A stretch of DNA of 10,625 nt from Oscillospiraceae bacterium (GTDB lineage: Bacteria; Bacillota_A; Clostridia; Oscillospirales; Oscillospiraceae), in assembly GCA_017415945.1 (NCBI GenBank), contig JAFQDR010000072.1, positions 1 through 10,625 of the forward strand, read 5' to 3'. The position numbers and the translations under genes were made by a program. Each line of letters begins with the position of its first letter. The first letter of the stretch is position 1. The notes below the pieces were generated by a model. It searched no databases. It saw only the letters and a list, made by a program, of their open reading frames with translations, and was not told the origin of the DNA. Of this stretch, positions 1 through 7,106 are shown one piece after another.

Positions 1-141
1 GCGGAGTGCGGCGCGAAGAAGCCTGCGGGTGTTCCCCAGTATAAATGCGACAAATGCGGATGGGAGCCGGAAAAGGGCGTAAAGCCGCCGAAGTTCTGCC
101 CCGAATGCGGCGATCCGTTCGATGATGGGGATATTCAGTAA
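1..141 (+). CDS. 3' end of a zinc-ribbon protein, probably SPFH-domain (YdjI-like); partial
   Basis: Only the last 46 codons and the TAA stop of this gene are in the window. They encode two zinc-binding elements: the second half of one ribbon (ECGAKKP) and a complete rubredoxin-like ribbon with knuckles CDKCGW and CPECGD, ending in an acidic DDGDIQ tail. Tails of this kind (WTCSCG...[10 protein letters not shown] followed by YKCDKCGW...FCPECGDPF) are familiar at the C terminus of SPFH-domain 'virion core'-like proteins of Bacillota, related to B. subtilis YdjI, whose SPFH domain associates with membranes. That identity is inferred from the tail and from the YdjG- and YdjH-like neighbours; the diagnostic SPFH domain lies outside the window. 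The next gene starts 21 bases after the stop, so the two are almost certainly cotranscribed. The tail is nearly the same as the tail of the next protein. Confidence 0.6.
   Translation, partial: AECGAKKPAGVPQYKCDKCGWEPEKGVKPPKFCPECGDPFDDGDIQ
1..141 (+). repeat. Duplicated zinc-ribbon tail, copy 1
   Basis: This 141-base coding segment aligns without gaps to 928-1068. By eye there are about 11 mismatches, mostly synonymous, and the final 42 bases including the stop codon are the same. Three of the 46 encoded residues differ (V/I, E/D, K/N). Confidence 0.9.
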
Positions 142-162
142 ACAGAACAAGGAGGAGCGAAT

Positions 163-1068
163 ATGGGACTGTTTGACAAAAAATATTGTGATATATGTGG
201 TGAAAAGATAGGTTTTCTCGGCAATCGGAAGCTGGAGGATGGTAATCTCTGTAAGGAGTGCGCACGAAAACTGTCCCCGTTTTTCACGGAACGGCGTAGT
301 TCCACAGTAGACGAAATCCGCGCCCAACTTGCTTATCGGGAAGAGAATGCAAAAAAGCTGTCTGATTTTCATCCGGATCTTATATTTGGTACGGATGAAA
401 AGATATACCTCGATCTGACCGCAAAAAAGCTCATTGTAACAAGTGCAGAGGATTTCAGAGAAGATAACCCGGACATCATTGATGCTTCTCAGATTATTTC
501 CTATGAAAAAGAAATTGAGGACAACGAGGAAGAATTGTTCTTCACGGATAAAGATGGCAACGAAAAGAGTTATAATCCTCCGCGATATCAGTATGCATAC
601 GAATTTCATATCACCTTGAAGATCGACTCTCCGTGGTTCGATGAAATCAGCGTCGATCTGAACAACGGAGAACGTCCTGACGACAAGGAATCCGATCTTT
701 ATGTACAGCAGCAGATGAAATTGTCCGAGCTTGTGTCACTGCTCCATCGCTGGATCTATCCGGAACAGCCGGGAGATCATCTGCTGGGGCCCGATATTCG
801 TACCTTGAATCTTCAGAATCAGGCTGTTCCGATGGGAAGCCCCGCTGTACAGACAGAAGTGCCTGAAGCAGTGGCAGCGGGTGGCTGGACCTGTTCCTGC
901 GGTGCGGTGAACAAGGGAAATTTCTGTGCGGAGTGCGGCGCGAAAAAGCCTGCGGGTATTCCGCAGTACAAGTGTGACAAATGCGGATGGGAGCCCGATA
1001 AAGGCGTAAATCCGCCGAAGTTCTGTCCCGAATGCGGCGATCCGTTCGATGATGGGGATATTCAGTAA
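163..1068 (+). CDS. DUF4428 domain protein with C-terminal zinc ribbons
   Basis: This is a 301-residue soluble protein of unknown function. The N terminus (residues about 8-40) is a treble-clef-like zinc site with C9, C12, C30 and C33 (CDICGEKIG...[13 protein letters not shown]), the pattern of the DUF4428 family. The middle (about 70-200) is charged and appears rich in beta strands. It has no membrane segment and I do not recognise it; a PH-like fold is possible but unproven. The C terminus carries two further ribbons: WTCSCG...FCAECG and YKCDKCGW...FCPECGD. Residues 256-301 are almost the same as the end of the upstream gene, apparently a duplicated module. The start is supported by AAGGAGGA ending six bases before the ATG. 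The likely role is a cytoplasmic adaptor in the SPFH/YdjG/TPM membrane module, inferred from operon position only. Confidence 0.85.
   Translation: MGLFDKKYCDICGEKIGFLGNRKLEDGNLCKECARKLSPFFTERRSSTVDEIRAQLAYREENAKKLSDFHPDLIFGTDEKIYLDLTAKKLIVTSAEDFREDNPDIIDASQIISYEKEIEDNEEELFFTDKDGNEKSYNPPRYQYAYEFHITLKIDSPWFDEISVDLNNGERPDDKESDLYVQQQMKLSELVSLLHRWIYPEQPGDHLLGPDIRTLNLQNQAVPMGSPAVQTEVPEAVAAGGWTCSCGAVNKGNFCAECGAKKPAGIPQYKCDKCGWEPDKGVNPPKFCPECGDPFDDGDIQ
928..1068 (+). repeat. Duplicated zinc-ribbon tail, copy 2
   Basis: This is the second copy of the 141-base tail at 1-141, about 92% the same by eye. The resemblance continues past the stop into the ribosome binding site of the next gene: AAGGAGGA plus six bases plus ATG occurs at 149-165 and again at 1067-1083. 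The duplicated unit therefore appears to have been a gene end together with the following translation start, with a seven-base deletion or insertion after the stop. Confidence 0.9.
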
Positions 1069-1080
1069 GGAGGAATGAAT

Positions 1081-2166
1081 ATGGCAGAGTTGCAGGAATA
1101 TAAATGCCCATGCTGCGGCGGAGCCATCGCCTTTGACAGCACCCTGCAGAAGATGAAATGCCCATACTGCGATACGGAATTTGAAATGGAAACGCTGGTC
1201 TCCTACGATGATGCATTAAATTCGGCGCAGTCGGATCAGATGCACTGGGAAACAGAGGCTGGCAGTGATTGGCAGGCTGGCGAAGCGGACGGTTTGCGTG
1301 TTTATGTCTGCAAATCCTGCGGCGGCGAGATTGTTGTAGACGAAACCACCGGTGCTTCCTCTTGTCCATACTGTGATAATCCGATTGTGATGATGGGACA
1401 GTTTGCAGGCGCATTGAAGCCGGACTTTGTGATTCCGTTTAAGCTTGATAAAAAAGCAGCCATTGCCGCACTGAATAAGCATTACAGCGGAAAAAAGCTG
1501 CTTCCGAAGATATTTAAAGATCAGAATCATATCGAAGAAGTTAAGGGAATATACGTACCCGTATGGCTGTTTGACGCGAATACTCACGCGCAGATTTGTT
1601 ACAAGGGCACCAAAACCCGTACTTGGAGCGACAGTCGGTACAATTATACAGAAGTCAGCCACTATCTGATCAGCCGAAGCGGATCGATCGGCTTCGAGGG
1701 AGTTCCCGTGGACGGCTCCTCTAAAATGGACGATACTTTGATGGAATCCATTGAGCCGTATCGCTTCTCCGATGCGGTGAATTTTCAAACGGCATATCTG
1801 GCAGGCTATCTTGCCGATAAATATGATGTGGATGCAGAAACAAGTATTGAACGGGCAAATGAACGTATCAAAAAAAGTACCGAAGACGCATTTGCCAAAA
1901 CGGTAAACGGTTATGACAGTGTTGTCCCGGAAAACACCTCGATGCAGCTTGAAAACGGGCACGCAAAATATGTGCTGTATCCGGTGTGGATGCTGAATAC
2001 CGATTGGAAGGGAAAAAAATATACCTTCGCCATGAACGGTCAGACCGGCAAGCTGGTCGGTGATCTTCCGCTCGATAAAGCGGCAGCAAAACGGATGCAG
2101 CTCGGACTTACTGCTCTGATCACGGCGGCGGCATTTGCCCTGTCGTGGCTTATCTGGCTGATATAA
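1081..2166 (+). CDS. Double zinc-ribbon (TFIIB-type) membrane protein, YdjG-like
   Basis: The product is 361 residues. It starts with two tandem four-cysteine zinc ribbons: C9/C12 with C27/C30 (CPCCGG...CPYCD) and C77/C80 with C95/C98 (CKSCGG...CPYCD). A roughly 240-residue domain follows, and a single hydrophobic helix at about 338-361 ends the protein, so it is probably a tail-anchored protein with its ribbons in the cytoplasm. Automatic annotation often calls this architecture 'TFIIB-type zinc ribbon-containing protein' or, misleadingly, 'primosomal protein N''. It matches B. subtilis YdjG, which is cotranscribed with PspA. I chose the ATG at 1081 over the in-frame ATG at 1075. It sits six bases after AAGGAGGA, exactly as in the preceding gene, whereas 1075 would directly abut the Shine-Dalgarno sequence. 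The gap to the upstream stop is 12 bases, indicating an operon. Confidence 0.85.
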   Translation: MAELQEYKCPCCGGAIAFDSTLQKMKCPYCDTEFEMETLVSYDDALNSAQSDQMHWETEAGSDWQAGEADGLRVYVCKSCGGEIVVDETTGASSCPYCDNPIVMMGQFAGALKPDFVIPFKLDKKAAIAALNKHYSGKKLLPKIFKDQNHIEEVKGIYVPVWLFDANTHAQICYKGTKTRTWSDSRYNYTEVSHYLISRSGSIGFEGVPVDGSSKMDDTLMESIEPYRFSDAVNFQTAYLAGYLADKYDVDAETSIERANERIKKSTEDAFAKTVNGYDSVVPENTSMQLENGHAKYVLYPVWMLNTDWKGKKYTFAMNGQTGKLVGDLPLDKAAAKRMQLGLTALITAAAFALSWLIWLI

Positions 2167-2178
2167 GGAGGCGGCAGA

Positions 2179-2973
2179 ATGAAAAAACTTCTATACATAA
2201 TGATTGCAGTCATTCTTCTGCATGCTTCTGTGTCGATGCAGTTTTCCGCTGTCAGTTCCTATCCGAGGCTGACCGATGAAGCGGATATTCTGACAGATGC
2301 TGAAGAAACGGAGATTCATAAACTGCTTGACGAGATAAGCTTAAGCCGGCAAGTCGATGTGGTGATCTGCACGGTTTCTTCCATCGGAGAATATTCGGCA
2401 ATGGAATACGCAGACACTCTGTTTGAAGACCGTTTTTACGGAATGGGCGATGACCGAAGCTGTATTCTCCTGACGATCAGTATGGAGTACGGCGATTGGC
2501 ATATCACCACCGCCGGTTACGGAGTTACAGCTGTGACAGACGTGGGCATTGACTATATCGAAGATGAGATCGTTCCGATGCTGTCGGACGGAAAATTTGC
2601 AGCTGCATTTAGAAAATATGCTTCCATCTGTGACCGATTCATCGAGATGGCGCGGAGCGGCAATCCTTTTGATGCAGATGATCTTCCAAAGGAACCGTTT
2701 CCCGTTATGCAGAATTTTATCATCTGTCTGCTTATCGGTATTATCGCCGCGTGGATCATGACGGGAAAGAAAAAAGCCCAGCTCATAACTGTAAGAAAGC
2801 AGTTTGCGGCAAAGAATTATACCAAGGAAGGAAGTCTTAAGATAAACGAATCGAAGGATTTATTCCTATACAAAACAGTGACGAGGAGTGAAAGATCGGA
2901 TAACTCCGGTTCTTCATCGACACATACGACGGGCTCCGGCACCACAGTTGGCGGCGGAGGAGGAAAATTCTAA
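2179..2973 (+). CDS. TPM-domain membrane protein, YdjH/YgcG-like
   Basis: This 264-residue protein has a signal peptide (about 1-25) and a TPM domain at about 29-157. The domain begins YPRLTDEADILTDAEE and includes the typical GDDRSCILLTIS and WHITTAGYG stretches. A transmembrane helix lies at about 175-195 (FIICLLIGIIAAWIM), and a basic and then Ser/Gly-rich tail ends in VGGGGGKF. TPM domains face the outside of the membrane; they have been linked to photosystem II repair in plants, to weak phosphatase activity, and to envelope-stress modules in bacteria. B. subtilis YdjH, with the same layout, lies in the pspA operon. The start has AAGGAGG eight bases upstream and follows the preceding stop by 12 bases. 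Its TAA overlaps the ATG of the giant Cys-rich gene by one base, so translation of the two is probably coupled. Confidence 0.88.
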   Translation: MKKLLYIMIAVILLHASVSMQFSAVSSYPRLTDEADILTDAEETEIHKLLDEISLSRQVDVVICTVSSIGEYSAMEYADTLFEDRFYGMGDDRSCILLTISMEYGDWHITTAGYGVTAVTDVGIDYIEDEIVPMLSDGKFAAAFRKYASICDRFIEMARSGNPFDADDLPKEPFPVMQNFIICLLIGIIAAWIMTGKKKAQLITVRKQFAAKNYTKEGSLKINESKDLFLYKTVTRSERSDNSGSSSTHTTGSGTTVGGGGGKF

Positions 2974-5900
2974 TGAAAGCTTTACAGGAAAGAAGGGATC
3001 TGATGAAAACGGAGCTGCGGAAAATCATGAGTCTTCTGCTTTGCTTCATCATGGTGCTCGGTGTATTTCCGGAAATGAACCAATACGATCACATGCACTT
3101 TGATTCCGATCATGCACACGAAGAGCATGAAGAATACGAGAATCACATAGATGTACTTGCTGTCTGTGAAGATGCCGTCGGATTTGTGCTGTCGCTCTTT
3201 GCTTTGCCCGTTCATGCCGCTTATGAAGACGGCGTGGAGTGCGACTACTGCGGCGGCTGGCGGTATGACGACTGGAAATGCGACAATGGCGACCACTGCG
3301 GCGAGGGGGCGGACGGCAGCTGCTATGAGGAACATCACTGCGGCTACTGCGGCGGATGCGAGGAAGACAACGAGTTGTGTGACGACTGCGGCAACTGCCT
3401 TGACGAATGCTGTGAGTGCGACGAAAAGTGCCGGGGCTGCTACTCAACATCCGGCGATGTCTGCGATGTGTGTAACGAACACTGTACAGAGTGCGTTGAT
3501 TTCATCTGCGACGACTGCGGCATCTGCGCCGAATGTGCAGGCAATGAGCTGTACTGCTCCGACTGTATGCTGTGCATCGGCTGTGCCGAATGGATATGCT
3601 ACTGCGGTGAGGGATGCTCAAATTGTACCAGCGGCTGCAGTGAATGTTATGAGAAGTGCATGGTCTGTGCAGAAGAAGAGCTGTGCACTGACTGCGGTAT
3701 CTGCTTTGATTGCGTCGGCGGCGAGGGCAACTACTGCCCCGAGTGTCTGCTTTGCAAGCACTGCACGGAATATCTCTGTGACTGCGGCAGGGGATGCTCC
3801 GAATGTGTACTGATATGCGAATCGTGCGGTGAAAAATGTGAAAACTGCGCCGACGGCGGTATTTGCGAGGACTGTGGAATCTGCTATGACTGTGTGGGCG
3901 GAGACGGCAACTACTGTCTGAACTGTAATCTTTGCAAATTTTGCGTGGATTACGTCTGCGTCGGATGCGGAGAGGGCTGCTCGGAATGTGCCATAATCTG
4001 TTCGGAATGCGGCGAGAAGTGTGAAAACTGCGCGGACGATGAGCTGTGCAGCGACTGTGAGGTATGCTTTACATGCCGCGGCGGCGAGGGGAATTATTGT
4101 TCCGATTGCGGGCTCTGCAAAATGTGCGTGGAATATGTCTGTGCCTGTGGCAACGGATGCTCTGAGTGCTCTTATGTTTGCGCCGAGTGCGGCGAAAAGT
4201 GTACAAACTGTGCCGAGGAAGAGCTGTGTATCGAGTGCGGAATATGCTTTGACTGCATCGGCGGTGAGGGCAACTACTGTTCCGAATGCAGATATTGTAA
4301 AAACTGCGTCGACCAGGTCTGTTACTGCGGCAATGGATGCTCGGAATGCTCTGTAATCTGTGTGACTTGCGGCGAGAAATGCGAAAACTGCGCTGACGAT
4401 CAGCTCTGCAGTGAGTGCGAGCGCTGTTTCGACTGTACCGGCGGCGAATACTGTGCCGAGTGCGGAGAATGCAGCGAATGCGTGGAGGTTCTGTGTGCCT
4501 GCGGAAACGGATGCAACCAATGTGCTGAGGTGATCTGCGAGGACTGCGGTGAAAAATGCTCCAACTGTGCGCCGGAGGAGCTTTGTACCGAATGCGGCAC
4601 CTGCCGGGAATGTGTGGGCGGTGAAGACGACTTCTGCGAAAACTGCAGCATCTGCAAATTCTGCGTGGATTATATCTGTGTAGGCTGCAGTCAGGGCTGC
4701 TCCAACTGCGTCGACGTGATCTGCGAGGAATGCGGTGAAAAGTGTTCCAACTGTGCACCGGAAGAAATATGCATCGACTGCGGTATCTGCCGTGACTGTG
4801 CCGGCGGCGAGGGACACTTCTGTGATAACTGCCAGCTTTGCGAAAACTGTACCGAAATTGTCTGTTACTGCGGTGGTGGATGCTCGACCTGCGCTGTCGT
4901 TTGTCCCGACTGCGGCGAGCATTGCTCCGAGTGTTCCGATGGAGAAATTTGTGTAGACTGCGGTTTCTGTATGTCCTGTGTGGGTGAATCCAATTTCTGC
5001 TCGGAATGTGCACTCTGCATTACCTGTGTGGAAATGGTCTGCTCATGCGGCGGCGGATGTGCGAACTGTGCGGTGGTCTGCATGGAGTGCTGCGAGAAAT
5101 GTTCAAGCTGCTCTGACGGTGAGCTTTGTGTCGAATGCGGCAAATGCGTGGACTGCGCCGGTGCGGACAGCTTCTGCGTGAACTGCGGACTCTGTTCGGA
5201 CTGCGGTACTGTTTGTCCCTGCGGCGAGGGATGCGAAAACTGCGCGGACCTTTGCCCCGAATGCGGTGAGGTCTGCTCCGCCTGCTCGGATGAATTCTGT
5301 GCCTCCTGCGATATCTGCCGGGAATGTGCGGACGGTATGTACTGTGAGAATTGCGGTCTGTGCGGCGATTGTACTGAAGTCTGCGAGGACTGCGGCATCG
5401 TCTGTGCGGACTGTGCGGAAAGTATATGCGAAGACTGCGGGAAATGCTCAGGCTGTATTGATACATTCTGTCCCGACTGCGGCATCTGCATGGACTGTGC
5501 CAATGCGATGTGTCAGGACTGCCATTACTGCAGTGATTGCAACGACAATCTCTGCGGCGACTGCGGAAAATACTGCTCCGACTGCGCCGGATTCTGTACG
5601 GAGTGCGGAAAATGCGAAAACTGCGTGGAAATCTGTCTCGACTGTGAGCTATGTAAAGATTGCTGTGCAGAAAGTGCGAAGGATTTCGGCTGTACTCACG
5701 GTATCTGCTCCGAAAGTGATGAGTGGAAAAGCCATTACTGCACGGACGGCGGTCACTGTGTTGGCAAATCAAGCAAGATCGAGCACGATGAGGATGAGCA
5801 TTGGACGGTCTGCGGTGGTGGATGCGATAAACGGCTGAATCCCGAACTGCATACCTTCGGCGAAGGCAAGATTACGAAAGAAGCAACAAAGAAGGCTGAC

Positions 5901-6926
5901 GGCGTGATGAAAGTCACCTGCACAGTATGCGGTTTTACAAAAGAAGAGGATATCCCCAGACTGACCGGCGGACATACACACGAGTATACTGTCGTCGTGA
6001 CACAGCCGACGTGCGCATCGGGAGGATATACAACACATACCTGCGAGTGCGGACATAAGTATACAGATAATCAGGTATCTGCGGTAAAACACGATTATCA
6101 GCACAAATATACCGATACTGAGCACTGGACAGAATGTATCTTCTGTCATGATTCTACGGAAAAGATGACACACAAGATGAGTGAGTGGAAAACAATTGTA
6201 AAGCCCGGCTACACATTTGCCGGTGAGAAACAACGCACCTGCAAGATCTGCGGCTACGCAGTACGTGAATCCATTTCTACACTGATCCTGCCGGAAAACA
6301 AGTACGTGGTAATCATTCCGGATTATTCCAGCATCGGAGATGTCGCTATCGATGCGCCGGACATCAGCACAGATCAGCCCCTTCAGGAAAAAGACCCCTC
6401 AATAGTGCCATCCTCCGGTGCTTCTGCAGCAACTCCTGATGCATCCGTCGGACAGCTCCCATCCGACAACAGCGAAGCCGCTTCTCCCTCGGTCAAAGAA
6501 TTGCTTACCAAGGGCTCTGAAAATACTGTACCCGCATTGCCAACACTTCCGCCTAAGGAAGACGGCAACATATTTGAAGGATGGATAGATAAAGCAACCG
6601 GCGAACCTGTGAACAAGGGAGATAAACTGACAGGAAACGTGGAACTTGAACCGGTCTGGAAAGATTGCGGCGAGGATAAGCATAAAGATGCAGACGAAAA
6701 TAATCACTGCGATGCATGCGGATACATCCTCGTAAAAGAAGTGAAGCCGGTGGAGACAACGAATAACGGCGATGATATATCATCTGATACAGAACATGAG
6801 GATGAAATAATATCGGAGAATAATGACGGTGTACCAAGCGGGATGATTATCGTTATTTTGTGTTTCGGCGGAGTGATTGCCATCTGCGGCATTATATTGG
6901 CTGTTTGCCTGAAGAAAAAGAAATAA
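2973..6926 (+). CDS. Giant cysteine-rich surface protein with C-terminal membrane anchor
   Basis: The product is 1317 residues, of which I count about 240 as cysteine. Residues 19-33 form a signal-like hydrophobic stretch, followed by a His/Asp/Glu-rich patch (38-58) and a second hydrophobic stretch ending in an AXA-like PVHAAY (about 66-84). Residues 163-898 form a repeat array, CxxCGEKCxNC / LCxxCGICxxC / YCxxCxLCKxC / VCxCGxGCSEC, of about 60 residues and 16 cysteines per copy. Residues 937-1110 carry HWxxC...C modules (H943-W944, H1051-W1052) and a YTTHTCECGHKYTD segment like those of Bacillota surface proteins. A Ser/Pro-rich linker, an InlB B-repeat-like segment (FEGW...GNVELEPVW, about 1197-1225), a DADENNHCDACG motif and a membrane helix (about 1291-1313) with a KKKK tail follow. 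The start at 2973 has GGAGG nine bases upstream; 3003 is an alternative. Metal binding or disulfide scaffolding is possible; the function is unknown. Confidence 0.88.
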   Translation: MKALQERRDLMKTELRKIMSLLLCFIMVLGVFPEMNQYDHMHFDSDHAHEEHEEYENHIDVLAVCEDAVGFVLSLFALPVHAAYEDGVECDYCGGWRYDDWKCDNGDHCGEGADGSCYEEHHCGYCGGCEEDNELCDDCGNCLDECCECDEKCRGCYSTSGDVCDVCNEHCTECVDFICDDCGICAECAGNELYCSDCMLCIGCAEWICYCGEGCSNCTSGCSECYEKCMVCAEEELCTDCGICFDCVGGEGNYCPECLLCKHCTEYLCDCGRGCSECVLICESCGEKCENCADGGICEDCGICYDCVGGDGNYCLNCNLCKFCVDYVCVGCGEGCSECAIICSECGEKCENCADDELCSDCEVCFTCRGGEGNYCSDCGLCKMCVEYVCACGNGCSECSYVCAECGEKCTNCAEEELCIECGICFDCIGGEGNYCSECRYCKNCVDQVCYCGNGCSECSVICVTCGEKCENCADDQLCSECERCFDCTGGEYCAECGECSECVEVLCACGNGCNQCAEVICEDCGEKCSNCAPEELCTECGTCRECVGGEDDFCENCSICKFCVDYICVGCSQGCSNCVDVICEECGEKCSNCAPEEICIDCGICRDCAGGEGHFCDNCQLCENCTEIVCYCGGGCSTCAVVCPDCGEHCSECSDGEICVDCGFCMSCVGESNFCSECALCITCVEMVCSCGGGCANCAVVCMECCEKCSSCSDGELCVECGKCVDCAGADSFCVNCGLCSDCGTVCPCGEGCENCADLCPECGEVCSACSDEFCASCDICRECADGMYCENCGLCGDCTEVCEDCGIVCADCAESICEDCGKCSGCIDTFCPDCGICMDCANAMCQDCHYCSDCNDNLCGDCGKYCSDCAGFCTECGKCENCVEICLDCELCKDCCAESAKDFGCTHGICSESDEWKSHYCTDGGHCVGKSSKIEHDEDEHWTVCGGGCDKRLNPELHTFGEGKITKEATKKADGVMKVTCTVCGFTKEEDIPRLTGGHTHEYTVVVTQPTCASGGYTTHTCECGHKYTDNQVSAVKHDYQHKYTDTEHWTECIFCHDSTEKMTHKMSEWKTIVKPGYTFAGEKQRTCKICGYAVRESISTLILPENKYVVIIPDYSSIGDVAIDAPDISTDQPLQEKDPSIVPSSGASAATPDASVGQLPSDNSEAASPSVKELLTKGSENTVPALPTLPPKEDGNIFEGWIDKATGEPVNKGDKLTGNVELEPVWKDCGEDKHKDADENNHCDACGYILVKEVKPVETTNNGDDISSDTEHEDEIISENNDGVPSGMIIVILCFGGVIAICGIILAVCLKKKK
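3459..5666 (+). repeat. In-frame tandem Cys-repeat array (11 units of 58-62 residues plus a short-unit tail)
   Basis: Unit starts, read from the translation, are 3459, 3633, 3813, 3996, 4176, 4356, 4533, 4719, 4899, 5076 and 5250. From 5424 the array continues as shorter blocks to the last cysteine pair at 5661-5666. Each unit has four blocks with spacing CX2CX3CX2C, CX2CX2CX2C, CX2CX2CX2C and usually CXCX3CX2C, giving 16 cysteines; the unit at 5076 has 17. Units are diverged at the DNA level, so this is an old, selected array and not a recent expansion. The central units (3813-4899) are the most alike. Confidence 0.9.
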
Positions 6927-6975
6927 TATGTATATTCCTCTGCCTGAACCGATCCAGCAAAACGGGCAGTGAAAA

Positions 6976-7020
6976 AAAGACCTCTTATGGTAGAATAAAG
7001 GATTACCATAAGAGGTCTTT
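6976..7020. terminator. Bidirectional intrinsic terminator between convergent operons
   Basis: A perfect 17-bp inverted repeat, AAAGACCTCTTATGGTA (6976-6992) and its complement (7004-7020), closes an 11-base loop. It sits between two convergent stop codons (6926 on + and 7107 on -). Read on the minus strand the stem is followed by a run of seven T, so it is a strong terminator for the leftward genes. On the plus strand only three T, at the base of the stem itself, lead into a mixed AT-rich sequence, so termination of the Cys-rich operon there is probably weaker. Confidence 0.85.
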
Positions 7021-7106
7021 GTCATGTTATAAAAAATATAGAAAAATTCATTACAAGATACAACCTCAGCCAAGAAAAACTGCTGCAGAGATTGTCATTA
7101 AAATGA

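Noticed and set aside
3459..5666. Regularly spaced repeats resembling a CRISPR or satellite array
   Set aside because: The periodicity is about 180 bases, in frame, with diverged DNA and conserved encoded cysteines, so it is a protein repeat.
3459..5666. Polyferredoxin interpretation of CxxCxxCxxC blocks
   Set aside because: Classic ferredoxin sites are CX2CX2CX3CP; the blocks have CX2 before the fourth cysteine and no proline, and the protein appears exported. Fe-S binding cannot be excluded but is not the default reading.
3618..5772. Long minus-strand open frames of 434, 314, 250 and 212 residues, and plus-strand frame-shifted ones, inside the Cys array
   Set aside because: They are by-products of the TGC/TGT-rich coding strand (giving Ala/Thr-, Arg/His- or Ser/Gln-rich low-complexity translations). 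They overlap each other, lack ribosome binding sites and contain no recognisable domain.
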